Shown here piece by piece: positions 46,608-56,469 of a stretch of DNA of 64,000 bases. The stretch lies in assembly GCA_019454045.1 (NCBI GenBank), contig SKCR01006516.1:1-64000 (forward strand), written 5' to 3'. The translations under genes were made by a program, and so were the position numbers. Within the stretch, counting starts at the first letter, position 1. Each line of letters opens with the position of its first letter. Source of the stretch: Zanthoxylum bungeanum (lineage: Eukaryota; Streptophyta; Magnoliopsida; Sapindales; Rutaceae). The notes beneath the pieces were generated by a model that searched no databases, was not told the DNA's origin, and saw nothing but the letters and a program-made list of their open reading frames with translations.

Positions 46608-49600
46608 TTACTGATTCCATGGACGCTGCTGGTGTCTATAATTTAACGGGTAGGTTTCCCACCCACCATCCGGGTCCTTCCTCTTCCCACCGACCCCATA
46701 ACTTGAGGAGGCTTGTGAGCTGGCCCTTGAATGCTCCTCCATTGAGCTGCCTTGACCCGGCAGGAATAGCTGCCTCAAACCAAGAGATTCCCAGTTCCCT
46801 CGCTCAGTTGGGAAATCAGAATTCAGATCAAAGTTAGGGTGTGAGGCACCATTTAATGCGGTCATGTTCATAATGAATGGTGATGTTTGGGAGTAAGATG
46901 GTGGAACAGCTGCTGCGGAACCCAGGATCTGAGGTACAACTGGGGTTCCTCTTGCGTCCACCATATAAGAAATTGTGCTACCAGGTCCATACATTGCTGA
47001 AGAGTAAGACAAGGTTGACGCTGTTGCAAATCCATTGTACTCGAAAACAGGAGAATGTGTGTAAGACACAGTAGGACCCAACCCCAAAACACCATCACTT
47101 CTTGCCAGGTTACCATCCATTGCAGTCTCAAGAGATGTGCCATTTGGCAAGGATGAAATCTGAGGAATATACTCCCTATTTACTTGCACTCTCGCACCCA
47201 TGATTGAAATGACAGGAACATCTGGTTTAGGCATTCCAAAAGCACCAACATTTTGAGAAGATTTACTATGAATGTGCCCTTGATCTGATGAATCATTGTG
47301 AAACAACGGTCTATCATTCAAATCAAAGTTCCTCAGCGAAGGCTGTATCGACGATGATGAGGATGCAGGAGATGGGCTGTGATGGCCATGCTGGTTGTAA
47401 AAAAGCCGACTCTCCATCCTCAAATCCGACAGTTGAGCATCACTATCATCGCTGATACGATTTAAATCCAGATTGAGCCTTTCTGATCTTCTTGGACTCA
47501 GTTCCACTGAAGATTCTGCAGAATGGATGCCAGACAAGACTTGAATCTGTTTCTCTGGTATAAGATCAGCAGGGTTCTCATCTCCAGTCTCGACCACATT
47601 CAGGTCAATATCAAGGCAATCCTGCCTCTGTTTTGAACTGTTGTTGGCTCCCCCAGCAGTGAGAGTTGTCTTATCAATATCAGAAATTTGGCGAGGGGAT
47701 GCTGGAAGGAAAGCACTAGTAGCAGCTATTCCTTTCCATCCAAGGGTCCCCTCAAACTGCAAAGGGGCTGCAGGCAATCCAGGAGCTGCTGCAGGTCTCG
47801 AAGCGGAAACCACAGAAACAGGGGCAGTGACATGGTTGACGGGATTAACAGGATGATCCATAACATCTGAACAGACTTCTTCATTCAAATCAAAACCGCA
47901 AATGCATTTATCTTGGTTTACTTCAGGTTCTGGAGCTGCTTCAGTCACCTGAGAGGAATCCGTATCAGCTATGCCATTTTCTGGTTTAGTTTCTCTATTA
48001 TCTGAGTTAATTGACCGCCCCTTGCCCTTGGGATATGCCTCAGCAGAATAATTTTGTTCAGTTGCCACCTCCTTCGATAGAACCTCATCAACTAGATCCT
48101 GTTTTTCGTTTACAGAATCTGGGCTTGCTGGTGGCCTAATTCCACCACCCAAAATTCCCTCATCAGAACTGCATGACAGTTCCCAATATTCCACTTCTCT
48201 CTCCACTTCCTGAGCAACTTTTAGAGCAACTTCCAAGGCATCGACTATGCCATACTCAAGTTCAATATCCGATGCTCTCCTATTAGCAGCATCAGGATTC
48301 CGGGTAGCCATTGTAGCTTTTGAAAAATGGAAATCATTTCTTGAATCAGAACCTCCATCACTAACATGATCCTCGTCCTTATCAGCTGCTCCAATGCCTT
48401 CTACCCTGGAAAAGGAAGTCTCTAAATGCCTGTGTTTTCCATATGTACACTCATTAACAGATGAATCATGCATGGCATCGGAATGGCAATCGTCATCTTC
48501 ACCAGTTGACTTGAAAACAGGTGTACTGCAATTATTCAGGACTTCCATAACATCCATCCCACTTTTTGGCTCAGATGCACGCTTCCTCACCTCACCAAGA
48601 GCAGTAGCTTTTACATCCAAGTCACCCTCATCAGTATCAAATTTTTTTCCTACAGCAGGTTCAGTTGTAATTTCATAAGCACTTGCAATATCCACAGCCG
48701 AAGATACGGTTCCAGGCTCCACTGTACTTGTCAAGACAGATGCTGTTTCACCGACTTTTTCTGGGAAGCTACTCACCTTGGGCACATGCTTTTCATCTTT
48801 AGAGAAAAACATTTTTAGGGCATCTGACTGTTCTTTGCACTGCGTTGGAGCCGGAGAACTACAAGCCTTAACATATGAGATTATCTCAATAGTCTCCACT
48901 GGTAATTTGTCTTCCATAGAAGAATTTTCAGGGACAGAATTAGACAATTTGCAAATGGCCAGATGATCTGGAGATTTATCCTCCATGTCAGTGTCATCTA
49001 CATTTACATGGGAGCATAGTTCATTATTATTGGTTTTAGTATGTACATATTCCACTTTTTCCGGTAGCAGACATTCAGAATTTACAGGCAATATTTCTTC
49101 CCCAGCAGGTTCAGCTCCATTATTTTCTTCATTAACACTAGCATTAGGAAGAGGAAAATCTAATGCAGAATATTCTGTCCTACTACTTTCATTCCCATGT
49201 AATGAACTGATTGCAAAGTCATCATCTTGAGCAGACCCAACACACTTAACATCACGATCAAGGGCTTCACTAACCCTAACCTGGTTCCAGATATCAAATA
49301 GAGCCCTTGCCCTATCTTGAACCTGAGAGCTACTGTGGCCAAGAAGACTCTCAACAGTAATCCAGATCCCTGAAGAGATAGATAGTTGATAGTCTATATT
49401 CAGTTTCTCAAGTGCTCCTAACATTGCAGTAACTGATTCTTCTACAAAGCCTTCATTTTTGTTATTACCGAACTTCTGAACTTTCTTTAGCCATCTATCG
49501 ATGAATCCCAATCCATCTAATTGAATAAAACGATCAAGACAATGTCTGTTCTCGGTGGCAACAAGGGCACTTGCGACAGCAGCCCACTGCCTAGTTGCAT

Positions 49601-49724
49601 CCCTAATGTCCTTCACAGCACAGTCTTTCTCCATCTGCATGATGCTGACCAGCTCCTCAACTAGAGAAGGAGCTGTAAGCCCATTTTTCATCCTGGTCAG
49701 CGGAGAGAAATCTTCAAGTGTCAT
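46608..49724 (-). CDS. TFIIS N-terminal (LW) domain protein, nuclear, 1,038 residues
   Basis: Residues ~60-150 form a TFIIS/LW helical bundle: CLDRFIQLDGLGFIDRWLKK, EESVTAMLGALEKLNI and WITVESLLGHSSSQVQDRAR ending in LFDIW. Such bundles bind transcription-elongation factors in the nucleus. The order, with MTLEDF at the N-terminus and GGKRKDPDGGWETY near the C-terminus (~1010), matches plant TFIIS-family proteins of the At4g24200 type and the tail of SUO; there is no BAH domain in this frame. The middle is long, acidic and Ser-rich, probably disordered. Five DLN motifs occur at about residues 611, 706, 751, 801 and 965. The ATG at 49724 is preceded by an in-frame TGA nine bases upstream, which fixes the start. 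The coding part is one exon without stops. It is the only convincing host gene. Identification is from memory of the family. Confidence 0.92.
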   Translation of the reverse strand: MTLEDFSPLTRMKNGLTAPSLVEELVSIMQMEKDCAVKDIRDATRQWAAVASALVATENRHCLDRFIQLDGLGFIDRWLKKVQKFGNNKNEGFVEESVTAMLGALEKLNIDYQLSISSGIWITVESLLGHSSSQVQDRARALFDIWNQVRVSEALDRDVKCVGSAQDDDFAISSLHGNESSRTEYSALDFPLPNASVNEENNGAEPAGEEILPVNSECLLPEKVEYVHTKTNNNELCSHVNVDDTDMEDKSPDHLAICKLSNSVPENSSMEDKLPVETIEIISYVKACSSPAPTQCKEQSDALKMFFSKDEKHVPKVSSFPEKVGETASVLTSTVEPGTVSSAVDIASAYEITTEPAVGKKFDTDEGDLDVKATALGEVRKRASEPKSGMDVMEVLNNCSTPVFKSTGEDDDCHSDAMHDSSVNECTYGKHRHLETSFSRVEGIGAADKDEDHVSDGGSDSRNDFHFSKATMATRNPDAANRRASDIELEYGIVDALEVALKVAQEVEREVEYWELSCSSDEGILGGGIRPPASPDSVNEKQDLVDEVLSKEVATEQNYSAEAYPKGKGRSINSDNRETKPENGIADTDSSQVTEAAPEPEVNQDKCICGFDLNEEVCSDVMDHPVNPVNHVTAPVSVVSASRPAAAPGLPAAPLQFEGTLGWKGIAATSAFLPASPRQISDIDKTTLTAGGANNSSKQRQDCLDIDLNVVETGDENPADLIPEKQIQVLSGIHSAESSVELSPRRSERLNLDLNRISDDSDAQLSDLRMESRLFYNQHGHHSPSPASSSSSIQPSLRNFDLNDRPLFHNDSSDQGHIHSKSSQNVGAFGMPKPDVPVISIMGARVQVNREYIPQISSLPNGTSLETAMDGNLARSDGVLGLGPTVSYTHSPVFEYNGFATASTLSYSSAMYGPGSTISYMVDARGTPVVPQILGSAAAVPPSYSQTSPFIMNMTALNGASHPNFDLNSDFPTERGNWESLGLRQLFLPGQGSSMEEHSRASSQASSSYGVGGKRKDPDGGWETYPLNYRHQQRPWNQ

Positions 49725-49834
49725 AGTGCTTCACATATCAAGCTTCCAAGCATTAGAGAAGTCAACAAAATGCTAATAAGTTTTCTTCCATCAAGAACAG
49801 CAAATATACTTCAGGACAATGCTTTTGAGATACT
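49725..49834 (-). promoter_or_regulatory. 5' leader exon with three small uORFs
   Basis: A strong acceptor (TATTTTGTTCTGCAG) precedes 49834. In the 110-nt leader are three upstream ATGs. The first opens a 9-codon frame ending TGA. The second opens a 10-codon frame whose TGA overlaps the main start as ATGA. The third is ATG-TGA, a start-stop pair, in frame with the main ORF and six bases before its ATG counting from the stop. Exon boundaries are predictions. Confidence 0.55.
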
Positions 49835-51609
49835 CTGCAGAACAAAATACCATAAGATGCCTAAGCATGCAATTTTGGGACATCTCTGATAACTTAAAAA
49901 GAAATTATGTATTAAAAATGAGTTGAGACATTGAAATCAGGATTTGTACTCAGAAGCACAAGTTATAAGACGCCTCTAATTAATATCATAAAGTTGAGTT
50001 TCACTAATCATAACCATAACTGTTAAAGGCGCAAGGCACACCAAGGCACCAAGGTCCTCCTCGAGCCTAGGCGCAAGATGAGGCACACGCCAGATCGAAG
50101 TGAGGCGCATCCACATTTGTTTGCTTTTATATTATTTGAAATAATCAAATAAATTGCATTTAATAAATTTATCCTATAAATTTCAACTCAATAAGTAAAA
50201 TTAACAATCATATCACATGGGTTTTTATTATTTCACGTTTTGTTTTTTTAATTAAGAAAAAGATTAAATGAGGCTCACCTCCAACGCGCCTTGCCAAATA
50301 GGCGCAGTGAGGCGTTGCTGCAACAATACAACGAGAGGAGCGCCTAGGCGCCTTTAATAATTATGATCATAACATTAGAATGGATGCTCAACAATAGTAA
50401 AAAAATTTGTAAAACCATAAATTACGAAGGAAATATAAGCAAACACACAAATAATTAGAAAGATAAAACAACATGACTACTGTTCATGTTAATAATGTGT
50501 GTATTCTTCCATGATCAATAGCTACTAAAACATACATATCGACCAAGGAGACTCTATCATGGACTTTCAGATGTTAATACAGTAAATCGTAGCTATTGAT
50601 CATAGAAGAATACACTCATTATTGGTGTGGTAAAAAAAATCACAGAATATGCTATCCGACGGTTCTTCTCCTTGACTATAGATATTTTCCAAGGAATGAT
50701 ACAGATGGTCTCTTGATTAATCCATCCTACTCCCTAAAATAAGTCAATAAGGATGCCTTAACTTATAGCTTGAAACAGTCATACATATCTTTTTAATCTA
50801 TTTCTAAAACTAACAATAAGGCAAGAAAATTGAGTATCTACTCATTTATACCCCCAAGTAGACATAATTTCCTTAAGAAACTATTAAACAATGATACTGC
50901 CCCAAATGCTTTAAATTCACCCACCAGCCAACCAACAGACCATAATACATCAAGCATTCAATACAAGTGTTGCAAGCAAAATCTTTTATGGTGGGTCACT
51001 TGATTAATTAAAAATGTGCAATCTAAAAATGAAGGCATCACACAATGCAGAGAAGCCAAACATTTATACATATGTCAATTAAGTAGCCAAGTCTGCTTTA
51101 CTTCAGGAAATAGATTACCAGAAACTTTAATGCCCAATTGCAGCAATGAAATTGTCTAAAGATGAAACCTTTCCAATCACCAACGCCAATTAATGAACTG
51201 AATATGAAACCTGAAAAAAACAGATGCCCATTAATATGACATTAAATTTAAAATTGATCCCTACTTAGGACCTCCAAAACCAATAAACAAAGAAAAAAAA
51301 AAAGCACTAATCAATGATGAATGAACAATATATAAGCCAATCTGATTAATATTAAGCATACCCAATTGCTATTCTTTACAAAATATAGATAGTTAGAAGA
51401 TCGAACCCCAATACTCAAAATTAGCATAGAAACTTGATACATGTAGTGTGGTGTGAATTTAAAAGATATATAATAAAATTTAATGAAATTCATAACAAAA
51501 AATTAATTCTGAGAGATAAGTGATTCACAACGCCTGTACATCGAACAATTAAAATTGAACAACCAAAACTAAAAAAGGAAAAAAATTATAAGCGTGACAC
51601 GTAGTTCAC
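49835..51609 (-). other. Probable 5'-UTR intron of the TFIIS-family gene
   Basis: The donor candidate GAAG/GTGAAC is at 51610/51609 and the acceptor TGCAG at 49835. The ~1.8 kb between is AT-rich without coding frames and holds the TTAA-flanked MITE at 50027-50353. An alternative donor cannot be excluded. Confidence 0.5.
50027..50353. mobile_element. MITE with AGGCGC ends and TTAA flanks
   Basis: The left end TTAAAGGCGC and right end GCGCCTTTAA are perfect inverses over ten bases. Inside are repeated 'aggcgc' and 'gaggc' units pointing inward and an AT-rich centre. There is no ORF. Treating TTAA as the target duplication leaves AGGCGC as the terminal repeat; it could instead be part of the repeat. 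Confidence 0.65.
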
Positions 51610-51700
51610 CTTCAACGAATACGGAAACCCTAGCTGCGACTCAGCTCCAATTAAAATAGAAGCAGCAAAATTCTCTCACTATATGTTCAATCACTATATG
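51610..51700 (-). promoter_or_regulatory. Probable first leader exon and start region of the TFIIS-family gene
   Basis: The minus strand reads GAGCTGAGTCGCAGCTAGGG followed by TTTCCG and a donor-like GAAGGTGAAC. The AAACCCTA (telo-box) type motif on the plus strand is typical of plant 5' leaders and promoters. The transcription start is not defined by sequence alone. Confidence 0.45.
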
Positions 51701-51780
51701 ATTCTATTCGTTACGAATCGAATACGATTTGAGTTTATGATTCGTTTAAGATTTTTATTTTGTAACTTTGAATTTGTTGG

Positions 51781-53011
51781 AATGTATTACAAGACTATAA
51801 CTTCTTCAAACATTATTAGGATAATAAATTTGTGTTATTTATTTTGTTTTTTTTTTTAATTATTTTTAAATTTTGATATATAATTCAAAATATTAATGGA
51901 TTTTAAACGAATTTAAGATTTTATTCATTTTAAATAAATTTAAAATAATATAAATTTCGAATTCAATTCAATTAATTATATTTAAACGATTCAAACGAAT
52001 TGAATATAAAATTATTACATTTTGATTCAATTCTTTTATTAAATTCTATTTGTTAAATTTATTTTATCACCCCCTAAATTTAACAGGTCCGGTGGAGAGG
52101 GGTTTTTGTATAACCGATATATCCGGTCAACCGCTAACGGTGGAATATTAAAAAGACGAGTAAAACCAAAAATCGTCAATTCTGGTATGCATTTTATGCG
52201 CTTTCTGAACATGGCTATAGTGTTAGGGTAATCTACAACCCTTAGATGATAATGCAATGATTGAGATTAAATCTTATTTTTTTAGTACATTAATAAAAGG
52301 AAAAAATCATTTACCTGAAAATATCTAGTAACTTAAAACTTTGGACATCAAAACATGAAAATATAAATATTGAACATGAATTTCATCTTTACATTAGAGA
52401 TAAAGATTCACTGATTTGACCTAAAATTGTTGCCCACCTAAAAATTCACAGCATTACATTAAAATTTAGGTATTAAATTTGAAAATCGGGCAATAAACAT
52501 ATTGTTAACAGACGAAAATCTCCACCATAGAACGAAATCGCCCTGGGACTAAAGAAATGACGAATGGAAGAAAGGCGATGGACCAAAGGGCGACAAAGAG
52601 CGTGGGGCGATCGGACCAGCGTTTAGGACGAAACCCATGATGTGGTTACTTCCACGACCATGGCAGTTGGACAGTTTTCCTCCACAACCAAGCAATTGAG
52701 ACACGCAGCTCAACTGTTACAGGCACGATCCAGCAACTGCAAGGAGATACTGGAAACCGCCTAAAACGGTTGACAAACTTCACTATAAAAGCTCATCTAT
52801 GCCAAGAGAGAAAACCCCGATCAAATGAAGACTCAAATGAGCATATTTTTATTTTTCATTTCTTAGATTGTAATCTTAGGACTGTAACTTGTGTGTTTGT
52901 GCCCCTTGGAGGCTTATTCACTTAATCAAACACCCATTGATGGGACATTGTCTCAGGAGGTTTGAACCTTACACGCTCTTCTTTCTTCACGCATTAAAAA
53001 TTGCGCAAACA
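51781..53011 (+). repeat. 5' LTR of TAT2
   Basis: Direct repeat of 62650-63892 with scattered small indels. TATA box TATAAAA at 52784-52790. The AT-rich first half includes many 'cgaatt' or 'aaacgaatt' phrases. Confidence 0.9.
52784..52790 (+). promoter_or_regulatory. TATA box of the TAT2 5' LTR
   Basis: cactataaaagctcatc; repeated at 63666-63672 in the 3' LTR. A start about 30 bases downstream would leave a ~190-nt R-U5. Confidence 0.75.
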
Positions 53012-53016
53012 GTTTT

Positions 53017-53034
53017 TGGCGACCACAGTGGGAG
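53017..53034 (+). promoter_or_regulatory. Primer binding site of TAT2
   Basis: TGGCGACCACAGTGGGAG follows the LTR end by five bases. It shares TGGCGAC with TAT1 but then differs, so a different tRNA or a mutated site is likely. Confidence 0.75.
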
Positions 53035-53055
53035 ATTTGGTGTAAAGGGTGGAGA

Positions 53056-55130
53056 TGCCTCCAACAAAAGAAACGCTCAAACTGGCTCAACTGTGGAGGA
53101 AGAAGGACTGGAGCAAACCAACCAGCCCAACGTTCCAGCCATAGTGGGTCAATTCGAGGGTCTGGCAGATGCTAATCGGTACGAATCTATGAGAGAACGC
53201 AGCCCAAACGCGGTGCGCGCGTTGTTCGGTGAATTCACACAGGATGTTGTCGAACAGGTTAGGCTTCAAAATGCGCATGTCATAGATAAATTCGTATCAA
53301 CTACCAATTCGCATTATGAAAACATGGCTAAACATCTAAGCTCGATGAATGAATTAATGGCCAAATGTGTAAACGGCGGGACGGCGCTGCCGTGGACTAT
53401 GCCCCTCCCTGCGGCGAACAGTCAGGAGGCTGGTCCTAGTAATGTTCCTCCACATGGGACCAACATCCCTACGGTTCTCATGGAGGAATAAGTCATGGAG
53501 GCAATGGCCCACAATTAGGGTCGAATATACACCAAGGGCCAAATATGGCACAAAATGAAGTGGTGTTGCCTCAGGGTGTCCAGGTTTCTCAGGGGCAGAA
53601 TCATGATTATGTCCCACTTTTGAGAGGACCGCAGCCACCGCCCATAGCTATGCCATTTAATGGCAATGATATGCTAAGGGAGCAAATGACAGAGATCCTT
53701 CAAAACAAATTTGGTATAGGCATACGACCAATTCGGCCAAGATATCGGAAACCGTATCCTGATTGGGTCGATGTGGCCTATCAATGGCCTAGAAACTACA
53801 AGATACCAGATTTTTCCCTCTTTACGGGGTCTGGGGAAGTTTCTACCATGGAACACGTAGGACGATTTACCCTCCAGTGTGGGGAAGTCAATGATTTCCA
53901 CAAACTGAGATTATTTCACGGATCACTGTCAAGGGTAGCTTTCTCCTGGTATGTCAGTCTGCCGGCCAATTCGGTAGAAAGTTGGCAGCAGATGGAGGAC
54001 CTATTTCATGCGCAATTTTACAAGGCTGAATCTGAAGTGGCCTTAGCCGATTTGGCAAACCTAAGACAATTGCCAGGAGAGTGGGCCGAGACATTTTTAC
54101 AACGGTTTAAGGTAGCCCGAGGCCGATGTTACGTGCCTTTGCCCGAAAAAGAATTTGTGAGGATCACTCAAGGTTGCTTAAATCTCGATCTAAAAAAGAA
54201 GTTTCAGGATCGCGAGTTTTGAGACCTTCCCCAACTCACCACTAGTGTGTGGTACGTATGAGCGATTATTACGAGAATAGGAGCAAATGAAGAATTCGAG
54301 CAAAGGGACATATTATAGGAATATCGACTATGAATGAATGGGTAAGTAAACACCGAGTCGGCTGATTTATGTTTGGCCGAATTGGTTAAAGGGAAACCTT
54401 ATGTTTGTAAGACGTGGGCGGAACCCCAAGCGAATGAAAAGAATGATAAAAAAGTAGGAGCTTCTCCTTTGATATTACTAAAGTCGATGCTATATTTGAC
54501 CAGTTGCATAAGGACAAGCAAATTAGCTTGAGCGACAGACATACCTTGCCAACAGCCGAACAAATCAGTAGTAAAAAATATTGTAAGTGGCACAATGCAT
54601 GGTCTCATACAACTAATAATTGCCTTGTTTTTCGTAATGTCTTACAGGATGCCATATATCTGGACGAATTACGTTCGAGAAAAAGATGGCAGTGGACAGC
54701 GACCCTTTTCCAAAATCGGTGGGGTTGAACATGATCAATCCAGACCTTGCCAAGATGAACCTGCTGAAAGTCAAATTAGTGCTAGACGAAGGACAACACC
54801 GTCACCGTCCAAGCGCTCTGGAAATGATTAAGGCACCTTCAGAGCAAGAGACCAGCAGAACATTTGTATTCGATGCAAGAACGACATGGAATGGATGAAA
54901 GAGTTAGAAGACACTTGCGAAAGGCATGCAAAGAGAAAGCCATCATCATGGCAGCCCCGGACCTTCGCCCAAGGTTCTATGGGGAGAACTCAAATTTCAT
55001 CCAGAACGTAAGGACGTTCAGGCCGAAGATTAATCGGCCCAATGTTTGGCATTCGTACCAAAAGCCACACTCGGACCAGCAGCCAGGCAGGAACTATCCC
55101 CCTGTAGACGAAATGACAAGGACATAGTTA
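53056..55130 (+). pseudogene. TAT2 gag
   Basis: The N-terminal part (to 53491) is polar with ALFGEFTQDVVEQVRLQNAH. The gag domain (53545-54222) has YPDWVDVAYQWPRNYKIPDF, EHVGRFTLQCGEVNDFHKL, LFHGSLSRVAFSWY and ETFLQRFKVARGRCYVPLPE. A stop after QDREF interrupts it. Further on (54504-54660) CKWHNAWSHTTNNCLVFRN is the TAT-type C-x2-H knuckle. At least three frameshifts separate the pieces. 55131-55900 continues as a degraded, charged linker to protease. Confidence 0.85.
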
Positions 55131-55903
55131 AGGCGACACCAAAGGAATTATGGCCGTTTGATGCGTCGACGAGGTGAAGCAAAGGCCACCACAGGCCGTA
55201 ACCCTTGCACCACAGAGAAAACAGAAGTAAATAAAAAAGGCGGTGACGACAAAGAAGGAACGGTGATAAGTTGCGACGAACGCACTAAATTCGGCAGACG
55301 GAAACAGGACGAAACAGACGATGAAGAGCCGTCTATCGTCATTCAGTTCGGCAGTATGCCGCCAGTGGTGGCTAATCATTACCTATTGCCTGGGAAATTC
55401 AGGGAGATAACAATTGGGAAGCCGGAACAAGCGAGGACGTTTATGAGGGTGACGAAATTGAATTTGCAGCGCTCTCAATCACAGACAGGGAAGCTGAAGA
55501 TGAGGAGATGATTGATGTAGAAGAAGAAATAGACATCAAGACCGAATCAAGGAGAAGGGGAATTTCACAGAATTGGCTTCTCAGAGAGTTATATGAAGCC
55601 GGTAATCCTGCAATCGGGAGATTGGGAGAAGATTTGGGACGATATTCGTTCCTTGTTTTGTATGGGACGCCTAAGGTAAAACGGACCCTCACCAGAGCCG
55701 AAAAATGGAGATTGACTGTCAATCATGTCTCCCAAGATTCGCTAGCCACGTTGCCACTTTCCAGATGGGACATGGAAGAGGAATCGTCGCAAGTTAAGGG
55801 CGATCAAGCAATGGAAATAGGTCTATCAAGGAGAGTGTTTTTCCCGAAGCCACCAACACAAATGACGAAGCACCTGCGGCCGTTGTATGTAAAGGCAAAG
55901 GCT

Positions 55904-56230
55904 AACGAGATCCTATCACCAAAGTGTTAATTGATAACGGGGCGGCCATTAATGCAATACCAGTTAGGATGCTAGGACGTTTGGCAAAGTCCGAAGAAGA
56001 CCTTCTCCCTACGGAAGTGGTGCTTACCGGCTTTAATGGAGGGGGGACAACAGCAAAATGAGTTATTCCATTGGACCTACAAGTGGGAAGTACTACGAAG
56101 ACAGTGGTATTTTTCGTCATAAATGGACCAACCACATACAATATGCTCATGGGACGAGACTGGATTCACGGCAGCCGATGCATCCCTTCATCAATGTCTG
56201 GTTTTCTGGAACCAAAGGGACGAGGTGGAG
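55904..56230 (+). pseudogene. TAT2 protease
   Basis: ITKVLIDNGAAINAIPVRML carries the TAT-type DNGAA active-site variant, then EVVLTGFNGG, an in-frame TGA near 56060, VIPLDLQVG and TTYNMLMGRDWIHG, the end block. Confidence 0.85.
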
Positions 56231-56469
56231 ATAGTGCATGCCGACAATAAGCCTTTCGCTGCGGAAACAAATTCGGTCGAGAACTTCATGTACGAAGGGA
56301 ACTATGGGCCGACCAGAGTTTTGAATAAAGGGGAAAGCCCAACCATTGTGGCTCAGAATGAAGAGCTTTACCCCTCTGGGTTGCTGGACGATTTGTTCGC
56401 ACAAACGAGACCAACCACAGTGGTCTTTGGAGAACCAACACACAACGGTTCGAATGAAGTACGACCAGA

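Noticed and set aside
46619..49776. Plus-strand ORFs across the TFIIS-family gene
   Set aside because: Shadows of the 1,038-residue minus-strand frame.
52889..53040. First part of the open frame upstream of TAT2 gag as coding
   Set aside because: It lies within the LTR and primer site; coding sequence can only begin after 53034.
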